NCBI GenBank assembly: GCA_002812745.2
Contig: NCSJ02000084.1
Span: 62,001 to 126,000 of the forward strand
From: Scytalidium lignicola
Taxonomy: Eukaryota > Ascomycota > Leotiomycetes
Direction: 5' to 3'
DNA: 64,000 nt
A program made the translations under genes and the position numbers. This document shows positions 1-11,277 of this stretch, in pieces. Below the pieces are notes generated by a model that made no database searches, was not told where the DNA came from, and was given only the letters and a program-made list of their open reading frames with translations. Positions within the stretch are counted from its first letter, which is position 1. Every line of letters begins with the position of its first letter.

Positions 1-15
1 TTTTCTGGTGTATAG

Positions 16-460
16 ACTAACAAAGTTGAATGTAGCATATCAACTGGCTTTGACAAGCCTATTATTCTGCAATATAGCAGTCTCTTAGAGAGTCGTTGCC
101 AGTTACTCTTGGAAGAGGGGTTCGGGATGGACGCCGTGCCGCTCATCAAGTTACAACGCATTGCAGAGAAGATCCACCAGTATGCATCTATGAAGTCTAC
201 CGATGACTCTGATATGAATTCTTTGTACGCAGACATTAATGTAGAATTGCTCCAGAACGAATTGGATGAATGGAGAAAGTCTACTCCTATAGGCCTCAAA
301 TCCCATCGTATGTCATTCTAAACTTGTCTTTAACCTGCTTCTTACTAATTTGTTTTAAAAAAAACCAGCCGCTGCTGCCGTGGCAGACCGCTTCATTGGT
401 ATCTGCGTCTACAGCCACCGGCTAGGCTTCATGCACCGGCCGTACCACCATACCGAATCT

Positions 461-494
<34 letters not shown>

Positions 495-1108
495 CGGCTG
501 CCACGCCATCTAACGCGTCCCACCTGTACTATTGCCAGCAAGCATCAAAACGTTTCTTTGAGTACCTGCTCTCGGTCCCCGAGTCGCATTACTGGGAATT
601 CACAATGGCTCAATGGTCATCAGTGGCCCTGGCTGTGATGATTGTCTCCCGTCTCACTTTTATCATGGCTGCAGAAAAGAACTGGGACCCGGATACCACC
701 AGACAGAGTATACCATTGGGAATGTATCTTGATTGTCTCTGCTACCGTCTTGGAACCCTCTCGCCCTACAATGAATCGGATTCAAGTAATAAAACCCCAG
801 GTGCATTATTCATCTACAAGAAACTCATGGGCAGCGTGAAGCAATCATATGAACGACGAGTAAGCAAGATCAGACCTGGCAGTTTCGTAACCAAGAATGG
901 AATTGCGGTGGGCGAAACCAGGGGCGGTTGTCCGATGTTCGATCCTGTCATGAGGCATTATTTCGAGAAGGACGATTCGATATCGTTGTGGGGACCCTCA
1001 CCGGCTGGAACGTACAGCAGTGGCTCGGAGAGTTCGAATGCATCACATACGCTAAGATATCATGACCTCTGGGCGACCATGACGGGGACGTGGGTTGAGG
1101 AGGCGTGA
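16..1108 (+). CDS. Fungal transcription factor, C-terminal part (partial)
   Basis: Partial gene entering from the left edge. The reading frame is blocked by TAG at 13-15, but TATAG there is a plausible splice acceptor, so coding probably begins at 16 as an internal exon. Exons 16-307 and 369-1108 join in frame across a 61-bp intron (GTATGT..CCAG). The visible ~344 residues are helical and resemble the middle and C-terminal region of Zn2Cys6 transcription factors (an ADRFIGICVYSHRLGF segment, then a hydrophobic stretch around LALAVMIVSRL-like residues and a Leu/Tyr-rich tail). The DNA-binding domain would lie outside the window, so the class is inferred. An ACA repeat at about 461-495 encodes 12 consecutive threonines and is probably length-variable. 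The target pathway cannot be told. Confidence 0.7.
461..495 (+). repeat. (ACA)n microsatellite within CDS
   Basis: About twelve ACA/CAA units in a row, read as poly-threonine in the transcription factor. Confidence 0.9.
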
Positions 1109-4100
1109 AAATGGGAAAACTGAATTTGGTGACTTACAGATGATCTTCGGGAGGGCGGGCTATATTGACCATCATATATTCAGCGTCCCCAGTTTATATG
1201 CAGCACAATAGATTGGATTAAGCCTTGGACGATCGAGACCTGTCGATCGATTCCGTTTCTCTTCAGGGCACGCAAGGCTCAAGTGCTCAGCGACGACACG
1301 TTTAACCATTGAAAATCCGGGATCTACCCGAGGCTTTGGGAGGTGTGGTAACACTCTCCTTTCCCCCACAAAGATAGCTTCCTCCAGCAAATCGCTTGCC
1401 TTGCAGGTGGAAGGTCTGTCTTGGGAATGGCCTGGTTTAAAGAAGGGCAGCGTATGAGGCGGAGGCTGCGGGAGAGCGGGGGTTTGGTGATTAAACAAGA
1501 ACCCAGCTCAAATGGAGGTCAACGACTCGAACCACCTGGAAAAAGCCCCGAACCCCACGTCTTTTGCTGACATAACCGCTTCTCCAGTCAGATGGCGGCC
1601 AGATCCGTTTCGATGCTGGTGGATATCCAGACGGTGGTCCCAGTTGGCTGGTGGGGAGTGTGTGGCCTTATATGGGTGAGGTGAGTTGACGGTTGAGACG
1701 GAAAAGGGCGGTGAAGGGCCGCGTAATTTTTGTTTGGAGTCTAGATCTCTTTTTTTTTCTTTCGATATGTCGAGAATGGCTCTTGCAGGGTGAAAACGTA
1801 AATCAATAATAATAGCAATAAAAACTTACAATCTTGTTTACTTTCAAGCAATGTAGCAGTGCATATTTTATAAGTAGCATTTATGCACTGCAATGGTAAG
1901 TCTGATGTTGACTATTTAAAAGGAGCTTCGACCTTCATCTCCACCACAAAGCTAATTAGCACTAACTCTGCGCGTACAATACTTTGGAGCACGGGTACAA
2001 TTGCAGTGACTCTCTCCATCGGTTTGCATTGCCTTGCATTATTACTACTGTATCGATTTTTACTACTGCTGTACTGTACTGTGCTGTACTGTTACTATAC
2101 ATACCGTATCATCCACACACGTACCATTCGAGTGGGGTAACATGAGGATTATTGAATATTTGAAGGTTCTAAAGCAAGAAAGCATGGAAAAAAGCAAAGG
2201 GGGCACGATTCCTTCAGCCCTGCCCGCACGACTGTCCGTAAAGCATAAGCGAATAGATAAAAGCAAAAAAAAGAAAAATGCGGAGGATAAGAGCGAGGAT
2301 ACCGTTGATAAGAGGGAATCCCTTCCGTCATAGTGGGTCCGGCGATAAAGGTGCGTCGTACGAAAAAGGTTCGCGGATGGGATGAGGGGGGAAAGGGAAT
2401 AGAAGACAGGAAAAAGAAAAGATGGGAAAAAAAGAAAAAAATTATCCAACATCAGCCTGTTTTGCGAAGTGTGACAAGTCTGATAAGGCTGCCGATGAAT
2501 CCGTGCAAGATGAGCCTGTTGATTGGTTTGACTTACCTTTGACTCATACCTTGTGATGGACTGTAGAATCAAGAGATACTGTACTGTACTGTACCGTACT
2601 ATAATACTGTACAGCACTACATGTAGTACTTCCAGAACTTCGAGTACCACCATCACATTCCTGTTCCTCTCCGTTTTCCTGGACGCCGCATACGTCCCGT
2701 CCTTCAGATTAATCACATCTCACTTTGGGGATCCTTTACAGTAAAGATTAATTTAGGGACGTTCTGGCGTTAGAAGCCACAATGCATCCCCTTTCCCCCT
2801 CCATCATCATCGCTCGGGATTACCCCGGGTTGTGCATGATTTATGCCATATTGAAGAAACTAAGAAACGATGCTGACTGGCTGCGACATCGAAGGAAGGA
2901 AGAGGCTTTGACGGAAGCGCATTAAATTACCGCGTGCCGCATAGCAACAGTGTACGTGATAGATAATTCATAATTTAGATGTGATATTGCTATGATGAGG
3001 GCGTGTTTGTCTGTGATAACAAATATCATTTTGGCTCGGCCGTTACAGCCGGCCCATAGTCCCCAAGTTGGTCTTTGGTTTGGGATTGGTAACTTGCTGT
3101 CCGGATCAGCGCATGCTATGGCGATGGCGGCAACGTGAGACATGGCAAGCACTGGCAAGAAAGTCACATCATGGAAAATGATGTGCAGTTTCATGCGCTT
3201 GTGTGTTTGCACGCTCGTGTATGTATATCTGAGGACTGTACAGTAAGTACAGTAGTAGCATATGTGCTGGTTTTCTACCAGTCGCTGCTAGCCAATGGAT
3301 CCGGGCCAACTCCAAGGATTCGAAGGAGTGCAAGAGTTTCTGGAAGCATGATCTCCCGCCGGGGGTGTTTCTGATTTCCAAAACATGGATCTGACTGTCT
3401 GGATTCTGAAACGTCGTCGGACTTTTTTTTCACGAGAAGGAGATATATTTAGATGGTCTTGGTGGTGGTTGGAGGTGGAGTGTCGAGAGTGTGTAAAGGG
3501 AAACGCTCAGGGTAACGAGAAGGATGGAAAAGGGCCCGTAAGCGAACTACCCAGCAGCTGCTGTGAGCGAATCGATGAGTCGCACTTTGGAGTAGTTCCT
3601 CATTTGCGATGCATAAACTGGGCTGGAACAGGGCTTGAGGCAGCGCGTGGATGGCGTCGAATGGCGATCTGACGGTTGAAACCTCAGTTCGCGCATGGCC
3701 GCGAACTCCAACTCCAGGGCAGCTAGAGAAGCTGGGCGGCGAAGGGGATCGTTGGTGTGTGTGCTGGAAGGTGTGTGGCCCTAGCTGGGAGTTGGACATT
3801 GACGAGTGAGAAGGACGCTACGTAAAAGCGATGCAAGACGAGAAGGGCAAAGAGGAGAGAATAGGGTTCTGGCGCTGGTGAGAAAGTGAGAAGTGAGCAG
3901 AGTGTTGACAGACGGAAAAGAGTCATGCCCTAATTGCAGTACTGGTATTGACCTGTATGTACTGTACATGTACTGTACATGTACGAAAGGTAAGGTACAT
4001 AATTCCATGTAACTACTGTATGTACAGAACAGAACAGAACCTGTCAGTCAGCCGTCATCCGTTCGCTGGTCGCGGCCAAAACTGGGGCCGCTGGTTACCG

Positions 4101-5996
4101 CGCCTCACTCTCCCCCCTCCCTTCTACTGTATTCCTCTCGTTCTTGCTCTCACTCGAGGCCGCGCAGTCGTCGTCCAAGAGAGCTTGACCATCAGATACA
4201 CATGGCCGAGCTCTTGGCAAAGCACCTAGGGCCTCGCCTTACTCCTCCAGCGTGTCTAGGGCGGGGATCGTGTTCGCGGCGATGAACAACGTGTGGACTT
4301 GATATTTGCGGGTGGACTCGCTCCCCTCTAACTACCCCTGGGTCTCTCCCCTAACTCCCGCCTTGCCGCGACGAAAGACCCCTCGTCGTCGTCGACTGAA
4401 CGACAGATGGCAAGCTGGGCTATGCCGTGACACTGGCAGCGTCGTGGTGGTGGTTGCTGGCGATGCAGACTCGAGCGGCCTCTTTCCACCACTTGACGGT
4501 AAACGGTAAACTGTACAACCTGCGTGCCCCAATAATGAAGAATGGCCGTGAGAGTGCACGATGCACCGCCCTTTTTTCGTTCTGCTGCTGCACAGGTGCA
4601 GTTTGAACTCCCTTTGGAGGCATGGCGCCGGGTCAGGGCAGCGTGACTGGCGACGGGGACCACCACGGGACCACGAGCAGTCGCTTTGCCCAGCGCCGTG
4701 CAGCCAACCCCGATGATTCAACGGGCCTCAGCAACCAACTTAACCCTCTTCCAGGCTCGACTCGGACGGGACTGCACCTGGCACTGGGCAACGGGCTCTT
4801 CAGTCGACCTAGAACAAAAACTCACGCACATTTCTCCTTCTTCCATCCTCTCTCTTCCCCTTCCTGCAACCCACTCTCCCAACCCATCTTTTCCTGCTCA
4901 GATTCCTACTCCATCTTCCGCAACAGAAATTTTCAACGCGAGAGCATTTCCATCGCCACTGACTCCCGAGTCCACGACAATGCGAAGTCGCTCCGTGACG
5001 TCTTCCTGCTCGTTCCTCGAGGGCATTGCTACCCAATCCCTCTCCACGAAGGTTAGGCCGTAAGACCACTCTCTGCAAAAATTTGTTTGCTGAGTCTCGG
5101 GCAAAGAAGGACACAGCCAGATTACACACTACACCTCGAGCACCTCGAGCACAGAGCTCCGACATCGTGCCCATAAATTTTGATTAATTTTTTTTCNTTT
5201 TTTTACTCTGGTCAGCGGCGGCTGTTTTGCTCAACTTGTTACTACCAGGGTCCGGTGCTGCTTCAGATTGGACCTTGATCCTCCTGGGACAAATCAGGCT
5301 GAAAATCTCACGTGTGGCCGTGTTGCCAGGACACGCCAGGAGAGCAACCAGCACGGTTCTTCCCTGATTGCGGACCCAGCACGAGAGAAGCAAAGGCAAA
5401 TTTCACAGCTTTCCGTCTTCGTGGTCCCCATCTTTGGCTTGCCCTTCGTCCCTCGTTCCCGCGCCTAAACGGCCCTCTTTCTGCCCGGGCGGACAGCTAT
5501 CGATAACCCAAATTACCACTTCGCTAGGCACGCTACCGCCCTAAAAAAAGCCAAAAAAAGCACCCAAACAGCCCAAGTTACCACTACCGCTCTCTCTGCT
5601 CCTCTGCTCCAGTACTCTAGTACTGTACCACCATCACCCCCTAGCAACGATACCTACGACCACCACCACCCATCCACTAGTTGCCGGCCCCTCGAGTAAA
5701 AGGGACTAAGCTCCCCCATTTTTATTTGAATTTTATAAATTTCTACTCCCTCACCAGATCACCACGACAACGATACCACCGAGAAGAAAAAGAAAGGTCT
5801 CCGTCGCCGCCGCCGTCGTCGCCGCGAACTGGCATCGCGCGCACACGCTCGCCGACGTTCTAGCAGNAAAAATATCCTGCTGCTATACTTCGTACTACTA
5901 CTATTATTATTGTTATCGTCACTACTACTACTACTATATACTACCACCACCACCAACATATCCACTATTCGCAAACACTCGTCTTGCGCTCGCATC
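1109..5996. other. Long intergenic region without a supported gene
   Basis: No reading frame here has convincing protein character. The ORFs present are low-complexity or antisense to CT-rich stretches. The region holds many short TGTAC/TACTG tandems (about 2071-2095, 2578-2612, 3236-3258, 3957-3984, 5611-5628), pyrimidine-rich tracts, and two N bases (5197, 5867). The last 1 kb, with CT-, ACC- and CTA-repeats, is probably the promoter and 5' leader of the next gene. Confidence 0.5.
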
Positions 5997-7718
5997 ATGG
6001 GCACCGCCGACAAAACCCCTCGGCCGGCCTACGTCGTCGACATCGATGAACAGACCCAGAAGCCCGTGCGAGGTACGGGCCGTAGCGCAACCACAAAGGA
6101 GAAGGAGTTGTCGAGGAGTCACCGCGAGAGTCGCTCAAGGAAGAAGTCGGACACCGAGGCCCTGCGTTCCGAGAGACCCATCATCAGGAATCTTGAGTCG
6201 CCACTACGAAGGTCCTTCACCGAGGACTACGAGGAGAGAAATGTGACCGTGGAGCGGCGGAAATCATCGTCGGGTGGGCCTCGCAGAGCTTCATCTCGTC
6301 AGCCGTCGACGCGCGAAAGTCACCCTTTAAGCCGTGACACATTGCGTGAGCGAACGAGCAAGAGAGATGAATCGGTCTATTACGGCGTCGGCGTGCCGAT
6401 GCAGCCTCGCGCCGCACCTATTCTCTCACAACCAATTCCTATGCGTCCTCGACCTCAGCTGGCAACCACTACCTATGCCCGACCAGCCAGTTACCATGCT
6501 ACATATCCGGCCAACTTTGGATCTCGCCCACCATTGTCGACCTCCGCATTTTACCAGGGCCCTCCGTCCGTACCGGCTCCTTCATACCCGCCTCCGCCAA
6601 CCCCAGGTGGCTATGTCAACTACGCAGCTTCTCCAGTGGACTACTTCACGCGACCGGTGAGCACGCAACCGACTCGCAGTCTATCGGAGCGATTCACACC
6701 GGCTGAGAGATCTGCTTCAGCCTTTGGTGATCGTCCTCTTCTCACCAATCATCCTCATTCTTCTTCCTACGATGATTACGACGACGAAGATGACGAAGAT
6801 GACGACAATGAAGAGTACGATTCACCCGTTGAGAGTCCCAAGAGAATAGTACGGCGAGCAAGCATTCGCCCATCTAGCGCTCGGCCCGCGCCTCCTCGCA
6901 AAACTAAAGAGGAGAAGGACTACGAGTTGATGCCGCCACCACCGCCGCCCTCGTTGTTGCCCAAACCCATATTACGAAGACCGTCAGTCGACATTCCTGG
7001 CTCATATCCGTCTGAGTCGCCTCGAGCAAGTCCTGTTCCGCGTGCAAGCCCCGCACGTCGTTCAAGTCCCGCTCCTCGTGAATCGCGAACCATATATCGA
7101 GAGGAACCGTCGCGCCCACGTCGCCAGCGTCCAAAGCGCAGTTCAGTGTCCTACAACCTGGATCGAGATGATGTGCGCTATCAACTTGAGACAGCGACAT
7201 CTAAACCTGGACGGCCACGACGTCAATCCTACTATGGACAATCTGCGTCGACTGAATCAAGCGGTGGTTACGAAGACAAGATCCGCGAAGCATCCATGTA
7301 CCAAGAGGACGTGACAGGTGGCCCAGGCCTCGCCCTCACTGCCGAATTGCTCAAGCGACAACAGCGTCGTCAAGCCGGCAGCAGCAGGAGCACCAAGAGC
7401 AGTGGCAGCCATGATGAGAGCGATTTCCGGCGCTCGGCTACGACCCGAACCACCAGGAGTGGTAGCGGCGTGGAGGACGGTAACGTCACGATCAAAGTCC
7501 TGGGTTCGGCAAAGCTCGTGGTTGATGGCACTCAGATTGAGTGCTTGGAGGGAGGAGAGATACAGATTCAGCGGCAGAACAGTCTGAGGAATGGCAGCGA
7601 GAGGTCGTCGTATTCTGAGTATGGACCACCAAGGATCGAAGATCGGCAGAGCCAACGTTCGGGGCAGAGCTCGAGGCATTCATATGCACTAGAGCATCCG
7701 ATGGAGAACTATATCTGA
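5997..7718 (+). CDS. Disordered Ser/Arg/Pro-rich protein of unknown function
   Basis: A single open frame of 573 aa from ATG 5997. The frame is open upstream from a TTG at 5910, but that part is a CTA/ACC microsatellite, so the first ATG is preferred. Composition is strongly biased: basic RS/RE-rich N-terminus (residues 20-150), Pro/Tyr/Ala-rich middle with YPPPPTPGG, an acidic Asp/Glu run near residue 260, a PPPPPP tract near residue 320, and repeated SPR/SPVPR elements. The only ordered-looking segment is near the C-terminus (about residues 505-540: DGNVTIKVLGSAKLVVDG then QIECLEGGEIQI), which looks like a small beta-rich conserved motif. No enzyme motif is seen. It could be a scaffold or RNA-associated protein, but that is a guess. 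I do not recognise a family. Confidence 0.8.
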   Translation: MGTADKTPRPAYVVDIDEQTQKPVRGTGRSATTKEKELSRSHRESRSRKKSDTEALRSERPIIRNLESPLRRSFTEDYEERNVTVERRKSSSGGPRRASSRQPSTRESHPLSRDTLRERTSKRDESVYYGVGVPMQPRAAPILSQPIPMRPRPQLATTTYARPASYHATYPANFGSRPPLSTSAFYQGPPSVPAPSYPPPPTPGGYVNYAASPVDYFTRPVSTQPTRSLSERFTPAERSASAFGDRPLLTNHPHSSSYDDYDDEDDEDDDNEEYDSPVESPKRIVRRASIRPSSARPAPPRKTKEEKDYELMPPPPPPSLLPKPILRRPSVDIPGSYPSESPRASPVPRASPARRSSPAPRESRTIYREEPSRPRRQRPKRSSVSYNLDRDDVRYQLETATSKPGRPRRQSYYGQSASTESSGGYEDKIREASMYQEDVTGGPGLALTAELLKRQQRRQAGSSRSTKSSGSHDESDFRRSATTRTTRSGSGVEDGNVTIKVLGSAKLVVDGTQIECLEGGEIQIQRQNSLRNGSERSSYSEYGPPRIEDRQSQRSGQSSRHSYALEHPMENYI

Positions 7719-8850
7719 TCTCCAGATGTCGGAAATTATTCTAGACCTTGCTTGTCAACATCGTTGTACCCGGTCCTGCGATAACTTAATTATCATTTCT
7801 TTCACGTCCAAAATTTGGTGGAAGCATAGAATTTTTTCGGGCAGGGCCTCCACTTTTATCTTTATGGTCAATTTCTTGGGCTTTGGGACGTTTTTTTTTT
7901 TTTGGTTATTTTTTTTTTGGCTTTTGGTTAGCCCTGGCCCTGGAGCGTTTCGCTATTCGTACTTTTTTGGGGGGGGGGGGGGGGGGTTTATTCTCTGCTT
8001 TCTCTTCTGGTTCCNAAAAAAGAAAAAAGAAAACAAAATTTGGAAAAAAGGATGGGAAAAGTTTCTGGATTTTTACCGACCCAAAAAAGGTACTTGGAAT
8101 CTTGTTCGCTTCTTCTTTCAAAAAGACAGAGTTTCTGTTTCGATTACGATGTACGACTGTATGAATTATGATGGATACCTCCTTGGCTTGGACCGTTCGG
8201 TTGTTTGCTACTACCACTACCGCTACTGATGGTTGTTAGTGCTACTTCTTCCTCTTTTCTTGGACTACTTTCTTTTTTTTTTCAATTCGGAGGGACAACT
8301 CAAATTGAGAACTTTTGCTGGGTTTTTTATATCTATTCCGTAGCGTTTACAAGAGCATTTTTGTTATTTTCCTTCCCTTTCGTTGTAGCTAGTTTTTTCT
8401 TTGGATGGCATTTACATAGCGGTTAGCGAAGTGATATAATGATGAGTGATGAGCGATGGGCTGGAGGGTAGGGTAGGGTATGGCATGGCATGAGTGTACG
8501 ATTTGGTTCAACATGGGTCTTGGGCGCTGGATAGATCTGTACTATGGGATTCTTGGTCTCGTACAGGTATATGCTATTGATTGATTGATGGGCCTGCGGG
8601 TAGGTCCCTTCTCTTGAGTCAACTGGACTTGGCTTTTGAGGGACTAGCCAGAGGGACGGAAATCTTTTTTGCAATGCGTATATGTGCCAAGAGGTTGTGT
8701 AGGGCTGGATCGAAAATGAATTAATGCACACTGTTTTACTTGTGAATTGTCCCTGACTTGACTGGCTCTGTGACTAGGTTACTATCCAATTAATAATTAC
8801 CCTCCATATATTCCATCCATCTAAATGATACATAAATGGGTGCAAACTTA
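7719..8850. other. Intergenic: 3' flank with homopolymer tracts
   Basis: Space between convergent genes. It contains poly-T tracts at about 7890-7918, an 18-base G run at 7969-7986, an N at 8015 and a GGGTA-type short repeat near 8464-8478. No gene is supported. Confidence 0.6.
7969..7986 (+). repeat. 18-base poly-G tract
   Basis: Uninterrupted run of 18 G preceded by T6, in the likely 3' UTR of the upstream gene. It is unusual in length and a likely place for sequencing error. Confidence 0.85.
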
Positions 8851-9657
8851 TCAAAGTTTAGCCTTAAGCTGCTCTTCATTCCACCTCTTATTAATAATTA
8901 GACCCCGATAATAAGTCCACAAGCCTGCCAACCCAGCAAAAGGTGGGCACAACCATAATAGCCAAGCCCACCAACGTGGACTATTCCTTCTTATTTCACG
9001 CAAGGCTTTTTCCAACTCAATCTTCAACTCCTCCTTGCTTCCGTCATTCCAGACCACAACGCCAGCACTGGCTCCTCGCGCCTCACATCTTTTAGCCTTA
9101 TCTCTCACATCGCCTTGGCTCTTAACTCTGTTCTCTGCATCCTCTCTTGTAAGATGAGAATCCCTCTCCATCAGTCTCTTCATCTGCACTTCTGGATCAT
9201 GCACAGCAACGACCATAACCGTCCCACAAAGTCTATCCAAGCCACTCTCAAAAAGGAGCGGAACGTCCAAAATAACAGCCCAATTGCCTCGCAGATAACA
9301 CCATAACAATTGCTTGTACATTTCCTTTCTGACAGCCGGGTGGACAATACCATTGAGCACCGCGCGGTCTTTCTTCCGCTCCTCGCTATCTCCAAAGACC
9401 CGTCTCCCAAGCGCCGGCCGATTTAAGGGCGCGCCCTTTGAGGGATCGTCATTTGGAGAGAGAGGATAAAGTAGGTCGGGGGTGGTGGAGGAGAAGTGGG
9501 CTACTATCTTCTTGTAGCCTTGTGTGCCCGGCTCTACTACCTTGCGCGCAATGAGGTCGGCATCGATTACTGGGAGGGAGTATGGTGGCTGGGAGAGGAT
9601 CGAGGAGACGGTTGATTTGCCTGTTGCAATGGAGCCTGTTAGGCCTAGTAATAACAT
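8851..9657 (-). CDS. CAB5: Dephospho-CoA kinase
   Basis: Catalyses the last step of coenzyme A synthesis, ATP-dependent phosphorylation of the 3'-OH of dephospho-CoA. The 268-aa frame opens with a CoaE-type P-loop, LTGSIATGKST (residues 6-16), followed by the VIDADLIARKVVEPG motif typical of the substrate-binding region, then HPAVRKEM and VPLLFESGLD, all signature stretches of the family. The C-terminus (about residues 225-255) is a Trp/Leu-rich hydrophobic segment that could anchor the protein in a membrane, as proposed for fungal and other eukaryotic single-domain enzymes. Intronless. It is convergent with the disordered-protein gene. Start and length fit the family well. Confidence 0.93.
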   Translation of the reverse strand: MLLLGLTGSIATGKSTVSSILSQPPYSLPVIDADLIARKVVEPGTQGYKKIVAHFSSTTPDLLYPLSPNDDPSKGAPLNRPALGRRVFGDSEERKKDRAVLNGIVHPAVRKEMYKQLLWCYLRGNWAVILDVPLLFESGLDRLCGTVMVVAVHDPEVQMKRLMERDSHLTREDAENRVKSQGDVRDKAKRCEARGASAGVVVWNDGSKEELKIELEKALREIRRNSPRWWAWLLWLCPPFAGLAGLWTYYRGLIINKRWNEEQLKAKL

Positions 9658-11277
9658 TTCGTACCAGGAATGCGAGGATTGTTGATTGAGAAAAGGAAAG
9701 GGGACAAGGGGAGATGAAGTGGGATGGGAGAGATGTTATCGCGGGGGATGGTATGGTGTCATTGCTTGCCGAGCCCTTTCGGCAGTGTAGCCTCGGCCTG
9801 CTTGATGATGGGGCTATCGTTCGAAGGTAAAAGATGGTTTAGCATTTTTACAAGACGAGCGACTTTGACATACTGATCGCTTGTCGCCGCTGTAATCTGC
9901 TGTAATATTGACTTTGGAGTTCATGAATCTGGCTCCTCGAATCTGGACCTGGACATGGGCCAGGAGCTCTTACAAGCTGTAAGGTACTGGTGTTCTGTAC
10001 CACCAGTTCAACCCAGAAAGATCCTAATTAATAAACTGGTTAGCGGCCGCTGCAGCAATGCACAATCGATCACGTGATAACGGGTTGAAGTGTGGCAAAG
10101 AGCCTCCTCAGCCTCACGTCAGCGCCTGGAGTAATGGTGGAGTGGCTGGAGCTCAGTAGCACGAGTAGGTAATACAGTATTTTGCACGCGACACTGCCTC
10201 GTGTGCAACCTTGTCATCTGCCGGGCCTCTTTGAGTCCTTTAGTCTTTGAGTCTCTTCCTCTCTCTTCATCCCCTCACTGATTCCCGTGTCTTTGTGTCT
10301 TTGGTCTCTTTTTGTTCTCCCGCTTTCTTTTCGGACTGGTTCTATATAGCATAACCCCCCACGGGTCAGCCAAATTTACATGCAGTCACACCGGCGAGAA
10401 CGGTAGCCGTGGCCATGGCTTCTTTGGGTTGTCCTTTTCGAGGTTGTGAGTAGGGCCTGGTGGTAAGGCAGCGTGCCTAAAGGAGTAGTTGATAGAGTTG
10501 GGCAATAGGCAACCGGCGAGTGCGCTTGGACACCGCAAGGCTCCAGCAAGAGGTGGAACAAAAAGCTCAACTACAACAAAGGGGACAGGTAGGCCGTTTC
10601 TTCTCTTGTCTTCTCAGTGGGTTATTGTTGTCTCATTCTTTGTCTCTTCCGGAAAGACAATGGGGGTTTTGGTTTGTTACTCGTGTCATTTGATTTGATC
10701 GGGGAAGAGAGAGGCCCTGTGGTCTCACCTAATGATTCACATTTGCACTCACTCACACACCCTGCCCCCCTCACTCATCATCAGTCTCTCCTCACACACA
10801 ATCTCTCTCTTTCTCACACACACACCTCAATGGGGCGCAATGCAGGGGAATTATGACGGTAGATCAACGTAAGGCTTCCTTCTCTACCTCCACTTGTGAC
10901 TTCGGGAGTGAGTATATATCTCGTATACACTCCAGGTCATTCATTTTTCGTTTTTCTTTTAGAGGGTACAAGTGCGCACGCTTTCGCTTTCGTTCGCTTT
11001 GCCTATTTGCAGTCCCTTGTCAGACGCGTTATTTCGTCATCGGTTGATCAGGTTCCCGAGTCACGTTTGACTAGTCTTATTATTTTATTATTATTTTTGG
11101 ATTTATTTATCATCTTTATATCCGCAAGACTCCATACAAACAAGTTTTCCCCCTGTATCCAAGTGGTAAGGAAATCGTCACATCCCCACTCACGCTCACG
11201 CGCACTTCGACACACCAAGTACATATACATAACTCGACCGGCCTATCGAGTTAAAGTTGGAGGAGATCAACGCCAGC
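9658..11277. other. Intergenic promoter region between CAB5 and the acidic-protein gene
   Basis: Divergent promoter space of 1.6 kb. It contains a CACGTG site inside TCACGTGA (10070-10077), CT-rich tracts (about 10240-10330 and 10740-10830) typical of fungal promoters, and short upstream ATGs (for example near 10830 and 10852). A spliced 5' leader is possible (GTGAGT at about 10911). No protein gene is supported. Confidence 0.5.
10070..10077. promoter_or_regulatory. TCACGTGA palindrome (E-box / CDEI-like)
   Basis: Perfect 8-bp palindrome about 410 bp upstream of the CAB5 start. bHLH factors of the Cbf1/Pho4 class bind this core; the assignment rests on the core only. Confidence 0.3.

Noticed and set aside
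1501..1560. B-box-like GGTTCGAGTC on minus, considered as a tRNA
   Set aside because: No matching acceptor stem, D arm or anticodon arm could be folded around it.
2063..2716. 217-codon minus frame
   Set aside because: Driven by TGTAC repeats and poly-T; no protein character.
4622..5056. 144-codon plus frame in the long intergenic region
   Set aside because: Two overlapping frames of similar length and Ser/Pro/Thr-rich composition from CT-rich DNA; looks like promoter sequence.
8461..8480. GGGTA repeats thought to be telomere-like
   Set aside because: Only two to three imperfect units, not the TTAGGG repeat.
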